Shown here piece by piece: positions 43,201 through 51,790 of a stretch of DNA of 64,000 nt. The notes below the pieces were generated by a model. It did not search any database and had not been told where the DNA came from. It saw only the letters and a list, made by a program, of their open reading frames with translations. This DNA is from Acanthopleuribacter pedis. GTDB taxonomy: Bacteria; Acidobacteriota; Holophagae; Acanthopleuribacterales; Acanthopleuribacteraceae. Positions within the stretch are counted from its first letter, which is position 1. Every line of letters begins with the position of its first letter. Made by a program: the position numbers and the translations under genes. Location: positions 62,001 through 126,000 of the forward strand of contig NZ_JAFREP010000019.1 in NCBI RefSeq assembly GCF_017377855.1, in the 5' to 3' direction.

Positions 43201-43746
43201 GCGCGCCTTTACACACGGGTAAAACAGTTGGCCACCACCGACGACCTCACCCAGCTTTACAACCGCCGCTATTTCTTCGAACTGGCTGAACGAGAATTCG
43301 AACGGTCGGCCAGATACCAAAAACCGCTGTCCATCGTCATGTTTGACATCGACCACTTCAAACAAATCAATGATCTGCACGGCCACCACCAAGGCGATTT
43401 GGTGATCCAATTCGTGGCCGAGGCCAGCCTGGAACAACTGCGCAAAAGCGATTTCCTGGCCCGATACGGCGGCGAAGAATTTATTGCGATGCTCCCCGAA
43501 ACCAACACCGAAGACGCGATCATGGTCGCCGAACGCCTGAAGGAAGCACTGACCAAAGCGGAACTCCCTTTACCCGACTTACCACGGGTCACGGCCAGCT
43601 ACGGCATCGCCACCCTGCACGACGGCATCCGCGATCTATCGGCCCTGGTGGAGGAAGCAGACCGCGCCCTCTACCGCTCCAAAAACCAAGGCCGCGATCA
43701 AATCTCGGTGTTCCAAGGCGCCCTTTCTCGCAATCGCCATAACTAG
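40222..43746 (+). CDS. Membrane sensor diguanylate cyclase: signal peptide, propeller repeats, Y_Y_Y, TM, GAF, GGDEF
   Basis: 1174 residues. The TTG start follows GAGGA by six bases and leads into a signal peptide (LVLILWLICLLGGLPLLG). Residues about 40-725 carry a dozen or more two-component regulator propeller units (GFMWFGTQDGLNRFDGYRF, LWIGTHDGGLNLLNLADGS and others), probably two seven-blade propellers in the periplasm. Residues about 735-805 are a Y_Y_Y domain (RYRYKLEGFDNTWREMG). One membrane helix lies near 811-832. A GAF domain spans about 855-1005. The GGDEF domain (about 1015-1165) has the active motif YGGEEF, metal Asp in MFDIDHFKQIND, and an inhibitory RxxD site (RKSD) five residues before it. 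It should make cyclic di-GMP in response to an extracellular ligand, with product feedback. It stands alone. Confidence 0.94.
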   Translation: MFSQSPSPPVQPLVLILWLICLLGGLPLLGQVHFQNGIQSLKFDHISIREGLSQSTIYDMAQDAQGFMWFGTQDGLNRFDGYRFEIYRFDPGVPNSLSDNEILSLAAGEPDHLWIGTHDGGLNLLNLADGSIQRFRFQPDNPTAMPSDMVRKILYQDADHLWLATDQGLVLFNPNSGIFKTYANLEGISSSLSNNDVTALARDRNDRLWVGTNGGLNYFNPANQRFVRFEPDDAAGAFLRDGPILCLALDSSNVLWIGTQDAGLFRFDPATRALMNFRHDPKDPHSLSHNLVRTILEDHDGRVWVGTREGLNYFEPTTQRFFRHYHDPHSNVGLAENTIYQLFEDRSGLLWVGTANSGINKLNVRRSDFQNIGVTRNPRTSLSTRVVWSISEGHGSMWFGSDKGLNRMDPKTHLMTHYRHDPTDPDSLADDTVRALHTDKKGRLWIGTVEGGLHRYDPASDNFIRYPYDEDAPHALPSRTILSMAEDPAGGLWIGTGGMGLAYLHFARETVTHYQESSEDPNSLSGSQVYSLLFQPQQGLLWAGTLKGLNRFNVISGRWSHFRFDALDPTTLSNDGVGALLFDQMKRLWVGTDRGLNLFMEDTESFRRFTQEDGLPNDFIYGMMEDRAGFLWISTNKGIARMDPVTFHFKTFDIWDGLQSNEFNAGAYFENSEGRFFFGGINGVSVFDPLLIQENNYIPPVVFTEFKVSNDVIQWRGKNNKPPLIKLSHDVPYFSFEFVALDYNIPEKNRYRYKLEGFDNTWREMGTRRYGNYSNLAGGTYTLRVQGANNDGKWNETGASAIIKVSPPPWQTIWAYLGYFLALSGLVYTLVHFKTRRESRRLGETMRLITRDLSRSLDLQVVMSQLLENLEKVIPYQYASLYVEQEGRLERMHTRAPGSAAGPTPPDRLEKKLNAEILKREEPLLIPNRNAQMRWTQEMGGSGLGSILGMPLEVNQTVIGMVYLYHGNENAFNWERINLAVTLVNQAGIAVENARLYTRVKQLATTDDLTQLYNRRYFFELAEREFERSARYQKPLSIVMFDIDHFKQINDLHGHHQGDLVIQFVAEASLEQLRKSDFLARYGGEEFIAMLPETNTEDAIMVAERLKEALTKAELPLPDLPRVTASYGIATLHDGIRDLSALVEEADRALYRSKNQGRDQISVFQGALSRNRHN

Positions 43747-44100
43747 GGGCCTGCCGCTTTGATGCCGGTTCGCCGGCGTCAGCTTGCGAGGCTTACCTCA
43801 CGTCAAAAAGTTTTTGATGCATGAGCGGTGTTACCTTCGCACCTCCGTCTTCCAAAGCGCGAAGAAAACCCCAGCACCATTCCCGCGGTATCGGCGGTGG
43901 TTATACGTTGCTGTTCCTCCGCACCAGCACGTCCTCGCCACAATGGGCCCACCAACAGTGGTGGCAACCGATGGTTCCCGGCCACTTCTAGAACTTGTTA
44001 AACCAACACCAGCCTAGCGAACCCACCTACACTGGAGCCAAGGCACCGCCACCATCATCTGAAAAGGTCGACCACGCTAAATGCCGCGTGGTCGCCTGCT
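43747..44100. other. Convergent intergenic region
   Basis: 354 bases between converging genes. It contains the RidA gene's terminator at 44062-44094 and otherwise nothing recognisable. Confidence 0.5.
44062..44094 (-). terminator. Terminator of the exported RidA gene
   Basis: CGACCACGC (44069-44077) pairs with GCGTGGTCG (44086-44094), and the minus strand then reads ACCTTTTC. Confidence 0.75.
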
Positions 44101-44517
44101 CTATTCTTTATAAGCAATCACGCTGATTTCAACATTGTAGTCGGCGACAAGGTCTTGACCGCCGACCGTGGCACGCGCCGGAAATTCGCCTTTGAAGAAG
44201 GACGCGTAGGCTTTGTTCATCGCCGCATAATCGCTGATATTGCGCAGGTACACGTTGGCACTGACCACATGTTCCCACCCGTAACCGTTGGCCTTCAAAA
44301 CCCGTTCAATGTTTTTCATGACCTGGCGGGTTTCCGCCTCGGCATTTTCCAGCACTTTTTTACCGTCCGGCGTCCGCGCCACCTGCCCGCTCACATATAA
44401 AGTAGGTCCGGCTTTTCGCGCCGGGCTAAACGGCAAGGGCGCCGGCTTGGTTTCAGCAGCGATGCATTCGGCGGTTAAGGGACACAGCAAAGCACATAGG
44501 ACCAGCATCATTCGCAT
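44101..44517 (-). CDS. RidA (YjgF/YER057c) family protein with signal peptide
   Basis: 138 residues from ATG 44517-44515, five bases after AGGAG; the frame extends further but without a ribosome binding site. The N-terminus MRMMLVLCALLCPLTAECIA is a signal peptide. The RidA fold follows: FSPARKAGPTLYVSGQV, ETRQVMKNIERVLKANGYGW, HVVSANVYLRNISDY, and FPARATVGG with the catalytic Arg. Cytosolic RidA hydrolyses reactive enamines and imines made by PLP enzymes. An exported copy is unusual and may act on extracellular amine chemistry or have another role. It is transcribed alone. Confidence 0.9.
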   Translation of the reverse strand: MRMMLVLCALLCPLTAECIAAETKPAPLPFSPARKAGPTLYVSGQVARTPDGKKVLENAEAETRQVMKNIERVLKANGYGWEHVVSANVYLRNISDYAAMNKAYASFFKGEFPARATVGGQDLVADYNVEISVIAYKE

Positions 44518-44690
44518 GGGTTCTCCTTTTTTAGCGGCGCGGCAAAACCAGATCGGTTCAGGCGCGTTCTCACCTGTTTTTTTGCGAGAACCAATCACCT
44601 ATAAAAGCAATGCAGGCTTGCCCATGCCTAAATCAGTGGGATTTCCCGTCAACCTAACACAAAGCACCGCCATTCCCAATCGGGAAAATC

Positions 44691-45704
44691 CTAGCCCGCT
44701 TTGGAAGGTTTTGCCGCGGACAGCGTTACCTGGTTCGCGGCATCGCTTCCCGCGTTGTTTCCCCGGCTCCCCCGTCGCGCGATCAGTTCGCGACAGGCTT
44801 CTCCCCACCCCGGGAAGGTAAAGGAAAAGCCGTTTTCGAGAAGTTTCAGCGGGAACACGCGTCTGCTTTTTAGGATCAGCTCACTTTCCGTGCGCATAAA
44901 AAACGAGGCAATTTCGATAAGCCATGCCGGCGCCGGGATGCCGAACGGCGCCTTAAGCGCGTCCCGCAACGTTTTCATAAAGGCGCGGTTGGGCAGCGGC
45001 TCCGGGGCGGCGAGGATCACCGGCCCCTGGATGGTCGGCGTTTCGACCAGGTAGGCAACCGCTCGGCAGAAGTCCTTCTCGTGGATCCAAGACACATATT
45101 GACGGCCGCTACCCGCGCGCCCCCCCAAACCCTTGGCGGCAAGGCCGGCCAAAACACCAAAAGCGCCTGCCCCGTCGGCGCTCATCACCATCGCGGTGCG
45201 CAACAACACCAACCGGGTCGCCGCCGGTTTGGCATGATGGGCGGTGGCTTCCCAAGCCTTGGCCACCTCAATGCTGAACCGCCAGGAATCGGGGGCGTTG
45301 GGTTCATGACCGCCGAGGATGCCGCCGCGCTCATCGTGGGGTTCACCGTAACAATCGGCGTAAATGGTGGCCGTCGACATTTGAAGCCAGAGCTTCGGCG
45401 GCTGTTGCAAACCGGCGAGGGCTTTGCCGAGCACGGCCGTGGACAACACCCGTGAATCCATTATTTGGCGACGGTTGGCGGCGTGGTAGCGACAATCCAC
45501 GCTACGCCCGGCCAGGTTAATGAGCACGTCGGCCCCCTCGAGTGCTTGGGTCCAAGCCCCGGTGGTTTCGCCGTCCCAATGAACCCAGCGAGGACCGTCA
45601 AAAGCGCCTTCACGACGGGACAAAACCGTGATGTGGTGCTCGGAAAACCAAGCACACAACAAACGACCTAAAGCGCCGGCACCACCGGCAATCACAACCT
45701 TCAT
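44691..45704 (-). CDS. TIGR01777-type NAD(P)-dependent epimerase/dehydratase-like protein
   Basis: 337 residues from ATG 45704-45702, seven bases after GGAGG. It is an extended SDR: the glycine-rich nucleotide loop is MKVVIAGGAGALGRLL, with DVLINLAGRSVDCRYHAANR and MSTATIYADCYGEPHDE characteristic of the TIGR01777 group. A C-terminal DUF1731-like part follows (APFGIPAPAWLIEI, KSRRVFPLKLLENGF), ending in a short extra tail. The substrate is unknown. In many bacteria relatives are regulated with stress- or light-response genes. Three operator-like palindromes lie 55-105 bases upstream, within its promoter region. Confidence 0.9.
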   Translation of the reverse strand: MKVVIAGGAGALGRLLCAWFSEHHITVLSRREGAFDGPRWVHWDGETTGAWTQALEGADVLINLAGRSVDCRYHAANRRQIMDSRVLSTAVLGKALAGLQQPPKLWLQMSTATIYADCYGEPHDERGGILGGHEPNAPDSWRFSIEVAKAWEATAHHAKPAATRLVLLRTAMVMSADGAGAFGVLAGLAAKGLGGRAGSGRQYVSWIHEKDFCRAVAYLVETPTIQGPVILAAPEPLPNRAFMKTLRDALKAPFGIPAPAWLIEIASFFMRTESELILKSRRVFPLKLLENGFSFTFPGWGEACRELIARRGSRGNNAGSDAANQVTLSAAKPSKAG

Positions 45705-45758
45705 CACAAACCTCCACGGCACAAAGATGCCCCACCATCATGCCGCGGTTTGGTTTTT

Positions 45759-45808
45759 TGAACAAGTTCATTTTGAACACGTTTGACAAATTTCTTAAAC
45801 ATGTTTGA
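45759..45808. promoter_or_regulatory. Cluster of three operator-like palindromes upstream of the epimerase gene
   Basis: TGAACAAGTTCA (core 45760-45769), GAACACGTTT (45775-45784) and AAACATGTTT (45797-45806) fit the consensus RAACANGTTY; the third is a perfect palindrome. Centres are 15 and 22 bases apart, about 1.5 and 2 helical turns. This is what a cooperative dimeric repressor or activator site would look like. No regulator gene is adjacent. Confidence 0.5.
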
Positions 45809-46006
45809 TAGCTTTGTTGAAATTCGCCTCTCATTTGTCGTTACACTTAATTTACGCTCTGGCCAAAAGTTGCGGTTGTACAGACTGGACAGACAGGGAC
45901 CATTGTCATTAGTACAGGAATCTGTGCGTTGAGATACATGTTGGCCCCCAACGGTTAACATTTGTTGGTTGAGTCACAAAAAATACGCAAAAAGCAAAAT
46001 TAGCCA

Positions 46007-46035
46007 TTGCCCCTCCTGTAAACCTTCTGTAAAGT
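46007..46035 (+). promoter_or_regulatory. Candidate promoter of the trypsin-like peptidase gene
   Basis: TTGCCC (46007-46012) and TAAAGT (46030-46035) are separated by 17 bases. If used, the message would have a 5' leader of about 320 bases before ATG 46361. No other feature is visible in the 45809-46360 gap. Confidence 0.35.
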
Positions 46036-46360
46036 ACGCCCATCATCGCACCTTGCGAGACACGTTGCTTCGGCGCTTCCTGCTGCCGCTTTCTGTTTTC
46101 CGAATGCGCCGAACGACACTTTAATGAGCCGCCCGAATGATCAAAACGGGCGTCGTGATCGCCCTCATTCATGCGACCGACACCTAGCCCGCCTCAGTCC
46201 TTCGCGAACCCCAACCGAGTTGGGTCGACACCCTGTACCTGCTCCGGCGCATGCATGCCGGCCGTGTCACGGATCGCCCTTCGTCTGCAAACCCGCCGCC
46301 GCGGGGTCGGTTGTTGGTTCACCGTGTGGCTCGCATCACTATTCAGGAGAGATTGATTCC

Positions 46361-48361
46361 ATGGACAATCGTTTAAAAGCCATGCTGCTTTGCTTATTAA
46401 TGTTTTGGTCGAGCGCAATGTTTGCGCAAGAGGTCGACCGCACCCACGCCCGCTTGAGCGGCGCCATGTCACCGGCTACCAATGAAAAAGTCGGCACCGC
46501 GCTCCATCCCGACCAAACCGCTTCGCTGTTGGGTCACATGAGCAAAGAAGTTCGTTCCAACTACTTCGACGGATTCAACGAAGATCTGAAATCCGTCGCC
46601 ACCGTCAACCAAATCGGCGAAGGTTTTCCCCTTGATTTCAACGCCGCCGAACTGGCCCCGCAATCGCTCAAAAAAGCGGGTGACCGTTTCAGTTGGTCGG
46701 TCCCGGTTAGCTCCACCGGCGCCTACGGCCTGCGTCTGAAACTCGACCTCTCCAACCTGGAAGCCGACGATCAGATCTACCTGGTCGATCCCGAAACCCT
46801 GTACGCCTTTGGTCCCTACCGGGCCGACAAAGGCGAATTCTGGGGTCCCCTGGTTGACGGCGAAACCACCTTGGTTACCCTGGTGTCGCAAAACGCTTCA
46901 TTCGGCGATTTCCAAATCAGCGAAGGTTCGCACATCTTCAAACGCCGCAAGGCCGCCAAAATCTGTGAAGACGATCTCAACTGTGAAAACGCTGAAATCC
47001 GCAACATTGCGACCGCCGTCGGTCACTTTTCCTTCGTTTCCCGCGGCAGTACCTATGTATGTACCGGTACCTTGCTGCGCACCACCGACAACAGCTTCCA
47101 ACCCTACTTCCTGACCGCCAACCACTGCGTTGGTTCCCAATCCGTTGCCGACACGGTCAACGTTTACTGGGACTACCGCTCTACCGGTTGCAACAGCGGC
47201 CAAGGCGTGAACAAGTCGACCCTGCCCCAAAACAACGGCTCCCAACTGCTGGCCACCAACAGCAACCTCGACGCCAGCTTGTTGTTGCTGAACGGCAACG
47301 TGGGCCAGCGTCACTTCATGGGCTGGAACGCGACCGCGGTTCCCGCGACCAACAGCAGCGTCACCTGCATCCACCACCCCGCCGGCGATTACATGCGCGT
47401 ATCCAAAGGCACGATCACCGGTACCGGCGAAACCGCTTGCGGTGGTTCTTACGTCAACGAAATCCGCGTTGACTGGATCGATAGCTTGACCGAGGGTGGT
47501 TCTTCCGGTTCCGCCATTCTCAACAGCAACTACGAAGTCGTCGGCGACGAATCCGGTTGCGGCCCTGAAAACTGCAACGGCACCTCAGCCCCCGGTAACT
47601 ACGACTGGTACGGCAGCTTCTACCACTTCTACCCCCAAATCGAGCAGTACCTGGGCGGCGGCGATCCTCCTCCTCCCGGCGGCGACACCCTCGAGAACAA
47701 CGTCAGCCAAAGCTTCGACTTGGCGCAAAACAGCACCAAATCATGGACCGTCACCCTGCCCGCAAACGTCACCAACTTCACCGTAACCATCAGTGGTAAC
47801 GGCGATGCCGACCTCTACGTCAAACGCGCCGCCATCAACTGGCCCGGCGACCGCGGCAGCCACAACGAAGCCGAGTTCAAAGCACCTTACCAAAGTGGTT
47901 CTTCCGAAAGCGTCAGCTTCAGCAACCCGGCTTCCGGTACCTGGAACGTTTTGGTTGACGGTTACGCGGCATCCGCGGGCACCATCACCGCGACCTGGAC
48001 CGTGGGCGGCGACAACGGCGGCGGCAGCGGCACCGAGGCCTTTGCCAACGAAACCCCGCACAACTACCGCAACAACCAGACCTACAGCCACACCTACACC
48101 AAAGCGGGCGCGAGCCGCGTGGGCATCCACTTCGTTCGCCTCGACACGGAAAGCAACTACGATTTCGTATCCATCAAAAACGGCGCGGGCCAAACCATCT
48201 ACCGCGTATCCGGTAACCTGATCAGCAATGGTGGCGGTTCCGCCTTCGGTCGCACCGACGGCTGGGCCTACGTCGACGGCGACACCATCACCGTTGAGTT
48301 GGTCACCGACCGCAGTGTTCGCGACTGGGGTTACCAAACCGACATCGCCTCCTACGAATAA
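46361..48361 (+). CDS. Secreted trypsin-like (lysyl-endopeptidase type) serine peptidase with PPC and CUB-like domains
   Basis: 666 residues from ATG 46361 (AGGAGA ten bases upstream), with signal peptide LLCLLMFWSSAMFA. The open frame reaches 46124, but the added residues are Arg/His/Pro-rich. Residues about 30-200 are a propeptide or N-terminal domain. The S1 catalytic triad is His near 255 (YFLTANHCVG), Asp near 304 (NLDASLLLL) and Ser near 383 (EGGSSGSAIL), with Cys-rich flanks as in Achromobacter-type lysyl endopeptidase. Residues about 440-545 form a PPC domain (DADLYVKRAAINWPGDRG). Residues about 555-666 resemble a CUB-type domain (NYDFVSIKNGAGQTIY, VELVTDRSVRDWGYQ). Both accessory domains are typical of exported peptidases and substrate adhesion. 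A strong terminator follows. Confidence 0.92.
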   Translation: MDNRLKAMLLCLLMFWSSAMFAQEVDRTHARLSGAMSPATNEKVGTALHPDQTASLLGHMSKEVRSNYFDGFNEDLKSVATVNQIGEGFPLDFNAAELAPQSLKKAGDRFSWSVPVSSTGAYGLRLKLDLSNLEADDQIYLVDPETLYAFGPYRADKGEFWGPLVDGETTLVTLVSQNASFGDFQISEGSHIFKRRKAAKICEDDLNCENAEIRNIATAVGHFSFVSRGSTYVCTGTLLRTTDNSFQPYFLTANHCVGSQSVADTVNVYWDYRSTGCNSGQGVNKSTLPQNNGSQLLATNSNLDASLLLLNGNVGQRHFMGWNATAVPATNSSVTCIHHPAGDYMRVSKGTITGTGETACGGSYVNEIRVDWIDSLTEGGSSGSAILNSNYEVVGDESGCGPENCNGTSAPGNYDWYGSFYHFYPQIEQYLGGGDPPPPGGDTLENNVSQSFDLAQNSTKSWTVTLPANVTNFTVTISGNGDADLYVKRAAINWPGDRGSHNEAEFKAPYQSGSSESVSFSNPASGTWNVLVDGYAASAGTITATWTVGGDNGGGSGTEAFANETPHNYRNNQTYSHTYTKAGASRVGIHFVRLDTESNYDFVSIKNGAGQTIYRVSGNLISNGGGSAFGRTDGWAYVDGDTITVELVTDRSVRDWGYQTDIASYE

Positions 48362-48380
48362 ACCCAACCCAAAAACCACG

Positions 48381-48408
48381 AAAGGGCGGCCCATCGGCCG
48401 CCCTTTTT
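48381..48408 (+). terminator. Terminator of the trypsin-like peptidase gene
   Basis: A perfect eleven-base stem AAAGGGCGGCC / GGCCGCCCTTT with loop CATC and following T residues, 20 bases after the stop. Confidence 0.9.
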
Positions 48409-48652
48409 ACATTTTAGCCCGCTAGAAAAACAGAACCTTTTTAAAATCAGTGCGTCCCTTTTGTTTATGCGCTTGGGTAAAACAGGAACGCTTGGCGTAT
48501 AACCCTCTATGGCTTGCTCCACCCAAGATTGGCTCGGTGAGGCAAAACCCAGGGAGGATCGTCGGTCAGGAGATAGGTCGCCGACGATCCTTTCCCCGCC
48601 AAGCGTGTGAATGTGTTGCTTGCCCGCTTACCGCGTTTCGGGGTTTCGTGGG

Positions 48653-50368
48653 TTAGATGCTGGGACTGTTGAGGATTTCTTTGGGTAGCAGGAAGGTGTA
48701 GGGCACCACCCGCGATTGGTTTCTGACCTCGATCTTTTGTTCGATGGTGTTGAGGTCTTGGTTAAAACGGTACAGCTGATGTCTGGCCATGGGATCGGAG
48801 AATTGATCGCCGTAATCGCCCAACTGGTCGAAATGGTAGGCGGACAAGGCATAGGTGATCCCGATCTGCGCCAGTGAGATTTGTTGGGGCGGGAGGAACT
48901 TGAGCATGAAGTCGAGTTGTTCGGCCTCGGTGGTGTGTTCATTGGCCAAAAAGGCTCGGTAATCCTGCCAGCCGGACAAGGCCGCGCTGGGCGCGAACCC
49001 CAGGTAGGGATTCTGCGGATAGTTCACCGAACTGTGCCCGGCACTGCAGGTGAAAATAATGTTGGCAACCACCTTGAATAAATCGGCGCGGGAAATCGGG
49101 CTGGGCATGTCCTTGACGCGGCCGCCGTCCAGGTCCGAGGATGCCAACTGTTGCGCCCACGCTTGCAATTCGTAATCACCCGCCACATCGTCGTCGGTGA
49201 GGTAGTACAAACCCAAATAATTTTCCACGAAGGTGCTGATCGCTTTCCAAATGAGCAGGCCGTCGTCGCGGAAGGGATAGTGGGGCAGCGCCTTGTCATC
49301 ATTGACGCCGCGGGCGGCCAAGTTTTCCGAAAAACTTTCCATCACCGACCAGTTCGCCGCGGCGGTACGGGCGATCTCAATCGAACCTGCCAAGGTCGAG
49401 GCCAGCAGCTTGTCCACGGGCCCGCCTTTGTTGATCAGCCGTTGGATGCCTTCCTCGTTGTTGAACACAAGAAACCGCAAGTGCGGCGCCAAAAGAATGC
49501 GCAGTGGATGGTTGGCGGCCAAATGCCGCGGTGTTATCGCGCCGAAGGCTTCTTGGGCAAAGTGGGCAATGCCCAGGTGGCTGCTCATCTCGTGAACATT
49601 GGCATCCGCGATGTTGAAACACATTTTGGCAAGGGTCCAGCGCTCGCCGTCTTCCGGGGTGAACAGCTTGTAATCGCTGTCGCTGATATCCACCAAAATC
49701 GCCACGGGCAGCAAGCGCCCGTTTTTGCCGCCGGGATCTTTCCGTTTGGCACCCTCACCATACCAGCCAAACACGCCGATGGGCCGCGGCAAGAATTTGG
49801 GAACCGGGCCAAGCGCACCGTTGGGGATGTCCTTGAGGGTCTCGGTATAGTCCACCATATACAGACCACCCGCTTGGATCAGAGCCGAAACAGGGTCGGC
49901 CAGCCGTTCGGTTAAGGGTCCTTTCAAGCAGGCGGGCAGTTCCGAAAAGCTTTTAACCCCGCGCAAAACGCCTGGGTTGACCCCCGACAGCCGTTGTTCC
50001 CCAAAAAGTTCGTCGGTCATCCAGCCACCGTGCACCAGGGGTTTGGGGATCTCCTTGTAAAGTTGGTCGAAATCCCACAAACCGGTAAAGGAGGCGGGAA
50101 AGGGTTGCAGTCCGGGGCTAACCACGGCTTCGTTGTTCACCATCGGCAAGGTCGCCATGTAACGTTCCGCGTTGTAATGGTTGCTAAACGCTTCTTGGGA
50201 AGGAATCGGCAACTGTAGCAGCGGAATCTTGTGGGGGTTGTCGGCGCTAAGGACATATTCAGCCTGGGCCTCGACCAAGGCTTGTTTGCGTTTTTCCTGG
50301 TTTTCAGGTGTTTCCTTTTGCGGTAGTGAGGGCGGATCTTGCGGAGAGGAAAGAGAAACCGTGTACAT
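48653..50368 (-). CDS. Lipoxygenase
   Basis: Inserts O2 into polyunsaturated fatty acids to make hydroperoxides. 571 residues from ATG 50368-50366; an upstream TTG frame to 50467 is less likely. All iron ligands are visible. Two His are in NVHEMSSHLGIAHFAQEAF (near residues 259-264). The His and Asn are in FTCSAGHSSVNYPQN. The protein ends in Ile (NSPSI), whose carboxylate is the fifth ligand. HPLRILLAPHLRFLVFNN and DGLLIWKAISTFVENYL are other family blocks. The N-terminal PLAT domain of eukaryotic enzymes is absent, and no signal peptide is evident, so it may be cytoplasmic. Bacterial lipoxygenases are patchily distributed, which suggests past transfer. It is transcribed alone. Confidence 0.92.
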   Translation of the reverse strand: MYTVSLSSPQDPPSLPQKETPENQEKRKQALVEAQAEYVLSADNPHKIPLLQLPIPSQEAFSNHYNAERYMATLPMVNNEAVVSPGLQPFPASFTGLWDFDQLYKEIPKPLVHGGWMTDELFGEQRLSGVNPGVLRGVKSFSELPACLKGPLTERLADPVSALIQAGGLYMVDYTETLKDIPNGALGPVPKFLPRPIGVFGWYGEGAKRKDPGGKNGRLLPVAILVDISDSDYKLFTPEDGERWTLAKMCFNIADANVHEMSSHLGIAHFAQEAFGAITPRHLAANHPLRILLAPHLRFLVFNNEEGIQRLINKGGPVDKLLASTLAGSIEIARTAAANWSVMESFSENLAARGVNDDKALPHYPFRDDGLLIWKAISTFVENYLGLYYLTDDDVAGDYELQAWAQQLASSDLDGGRVKDMPSPISRADLFKVVANIIFTCSAGHSSVNYPQNPYLGFAPSAALSGWQDYRAFLANEHTTEAEQLDFMLKFLPPQQISLAQIGITYALSAYHFDQLGDYGDQFSDPMARHQLYRFNQDLNTIEQKIEVRNQSRVVPYTFLLPKEILNSPSI

Positions 50369-51790
50369 CGTGTGCCACCAATATGAAACCTGAACGGGCG
50401 ATTCGGGGACGGCGGAACCCGGATGTTGGCGCCAAACCACCAAGGCGGGTGTGCATACGCCAGGCAATGGTTCGGTTCACAACGCACGGCAGACGATCAT
50501 GGTGCGGTGCGCAACAACCCAAATGATGGCCGGCAATCGCCGAAGAGAACGGCCCAAGGCAGGTTTGTGTAAGTTGTTTTAACGGAAAATGCAGTGATTC
50601 CATATTAACGTTCCCTTTCACACAGTTCAAGAACAGACACCGGTTTGAAGTTTCTCAGTCGTTCTTTTCGGGAATCCCTCCATCCCCGGGCCCAAGGGGC
50701 GCTTGGTCCTCGGCCCATGCAGGGTGAGGTGGGTTTGGTAGCGAAGGGAAATCTCCGGTTCCGCCGTTTTTGTTAGGTCCGGGCATGCTCCAGCCTATCG
50801 GCCGATGTAACGACCGCGCTCAGTGGGGGCATTTTTTCTCCTCAAAAACCTTCTTTTCGCGAAAGGCTTTTGAGGAGAAAAAATGCTGTTGGGATGGCGG
50901 TCGGCTAGAGACCGCGGTTAACGTGCGGCGGGGCGTTCCTTGCAGCCCTTCTTCGAGGATCCAAGTACCGATAAACCACCTGGTTTCAGGAAAAACCATG
51001 ATTTTTATATTTTTTTTAGGTGAGGTCGCCCGGATCCTCGTTATACCCACAATAGGCCGGCGGGACGGCAAACCCGCGCGCTTATTCTCCGAACCCGAGC
51101 CTGGGACCACCACGGTCTCCGAGTTTGGTTTTTCCGCCCCGACGCCACCGCCGCGGTATTTCCTCGCGACACTTTTTCGGTTCTCCATGACGGCAACCAC
51201 CTCTCGGCGCACGAGAACGAAATCCACCTCAAGCCCGCGTTTCGATTTTCTTTCCGCCACACATGGCGATACCTCCCTTTGTACGCGCAGCCCTCACCGT
51301 GTTCGGCCCTCACGGCGAACCCGGTTTTTCCAAGCAGGCGGTACCTGATTCGGTCGCTTGTTCCGTGCGTGATCCCACAAAAACGTGGGTCTGCTTGGAT
51401 GGATTCTTTTCTCGGCCTTAACCTCGGGCGCCTTGCGCCTTTTGCCATGACCTATCCTAGGAAATTGTTTTAACGACGCAAGCATGCACCTAGAAAAGGA
51501 CTTGGTTCGCTATGAATTCTCGTCCTTTTGCGAAAGCTCAGCGTCTTTTCCGTGTTGCGACAGGAAACCGAGAACCCGGTTCGGATCGCTTGCCGTTGGG
51601 TTCAAGCGGGTTGACCCCGTTTGGTTCCCCACGAAACCGACCACCTTTTTCGGTGTCCCTGTCACGCTTGTCTATCGACCAACCCCGCGCCCCCACGTGT
51701 CCCCAGGTGGTTCGAAACGGATCGGGTCCGTCTTGCGCCTGCTCACGGGCATGGCTTCCCGCGCGGTCATCAATATTGTCGAGGTAATCA
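50369..51790. other. Long intergenic region with a strong inverted repeat
   Basis: 1.4 kb between divergent genes with no supported coding region. Frames at 50770-51348, 51041-51448 and 51484-51891 lack ribosome binding sites and have non-protein-like composition. The main feature is the hairpin at 50829-50886. Composition near 51130-51460 is as GC-rich as the genes, so a decayed gene cannot be excluded. Confidence 0.5.
50829..50886. repeat. 19-bp perfect inverted repeat, 58-base hairpin
   Basis: GCATTTTTTCTCCTCAAAA (50829-50847) is the exact inverted complement of 50868-50886, with a 20-base spacer that itself contains a TTTTCGCGAAA dyad. A transcript would fold into a stem of about 19 pairs or more. 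Neither arm matches the other repeat families here. Confidence 0.85.

Noticed and set aside
46124..46360. Extending the trypsin-like peptidase to the upstream ATG
   Set aside because: The extra 79 residues are Arg/His/Pro-rich with no ribosome binding site, while ATG 46361 gives a clean signal peptide after AGGAGA.
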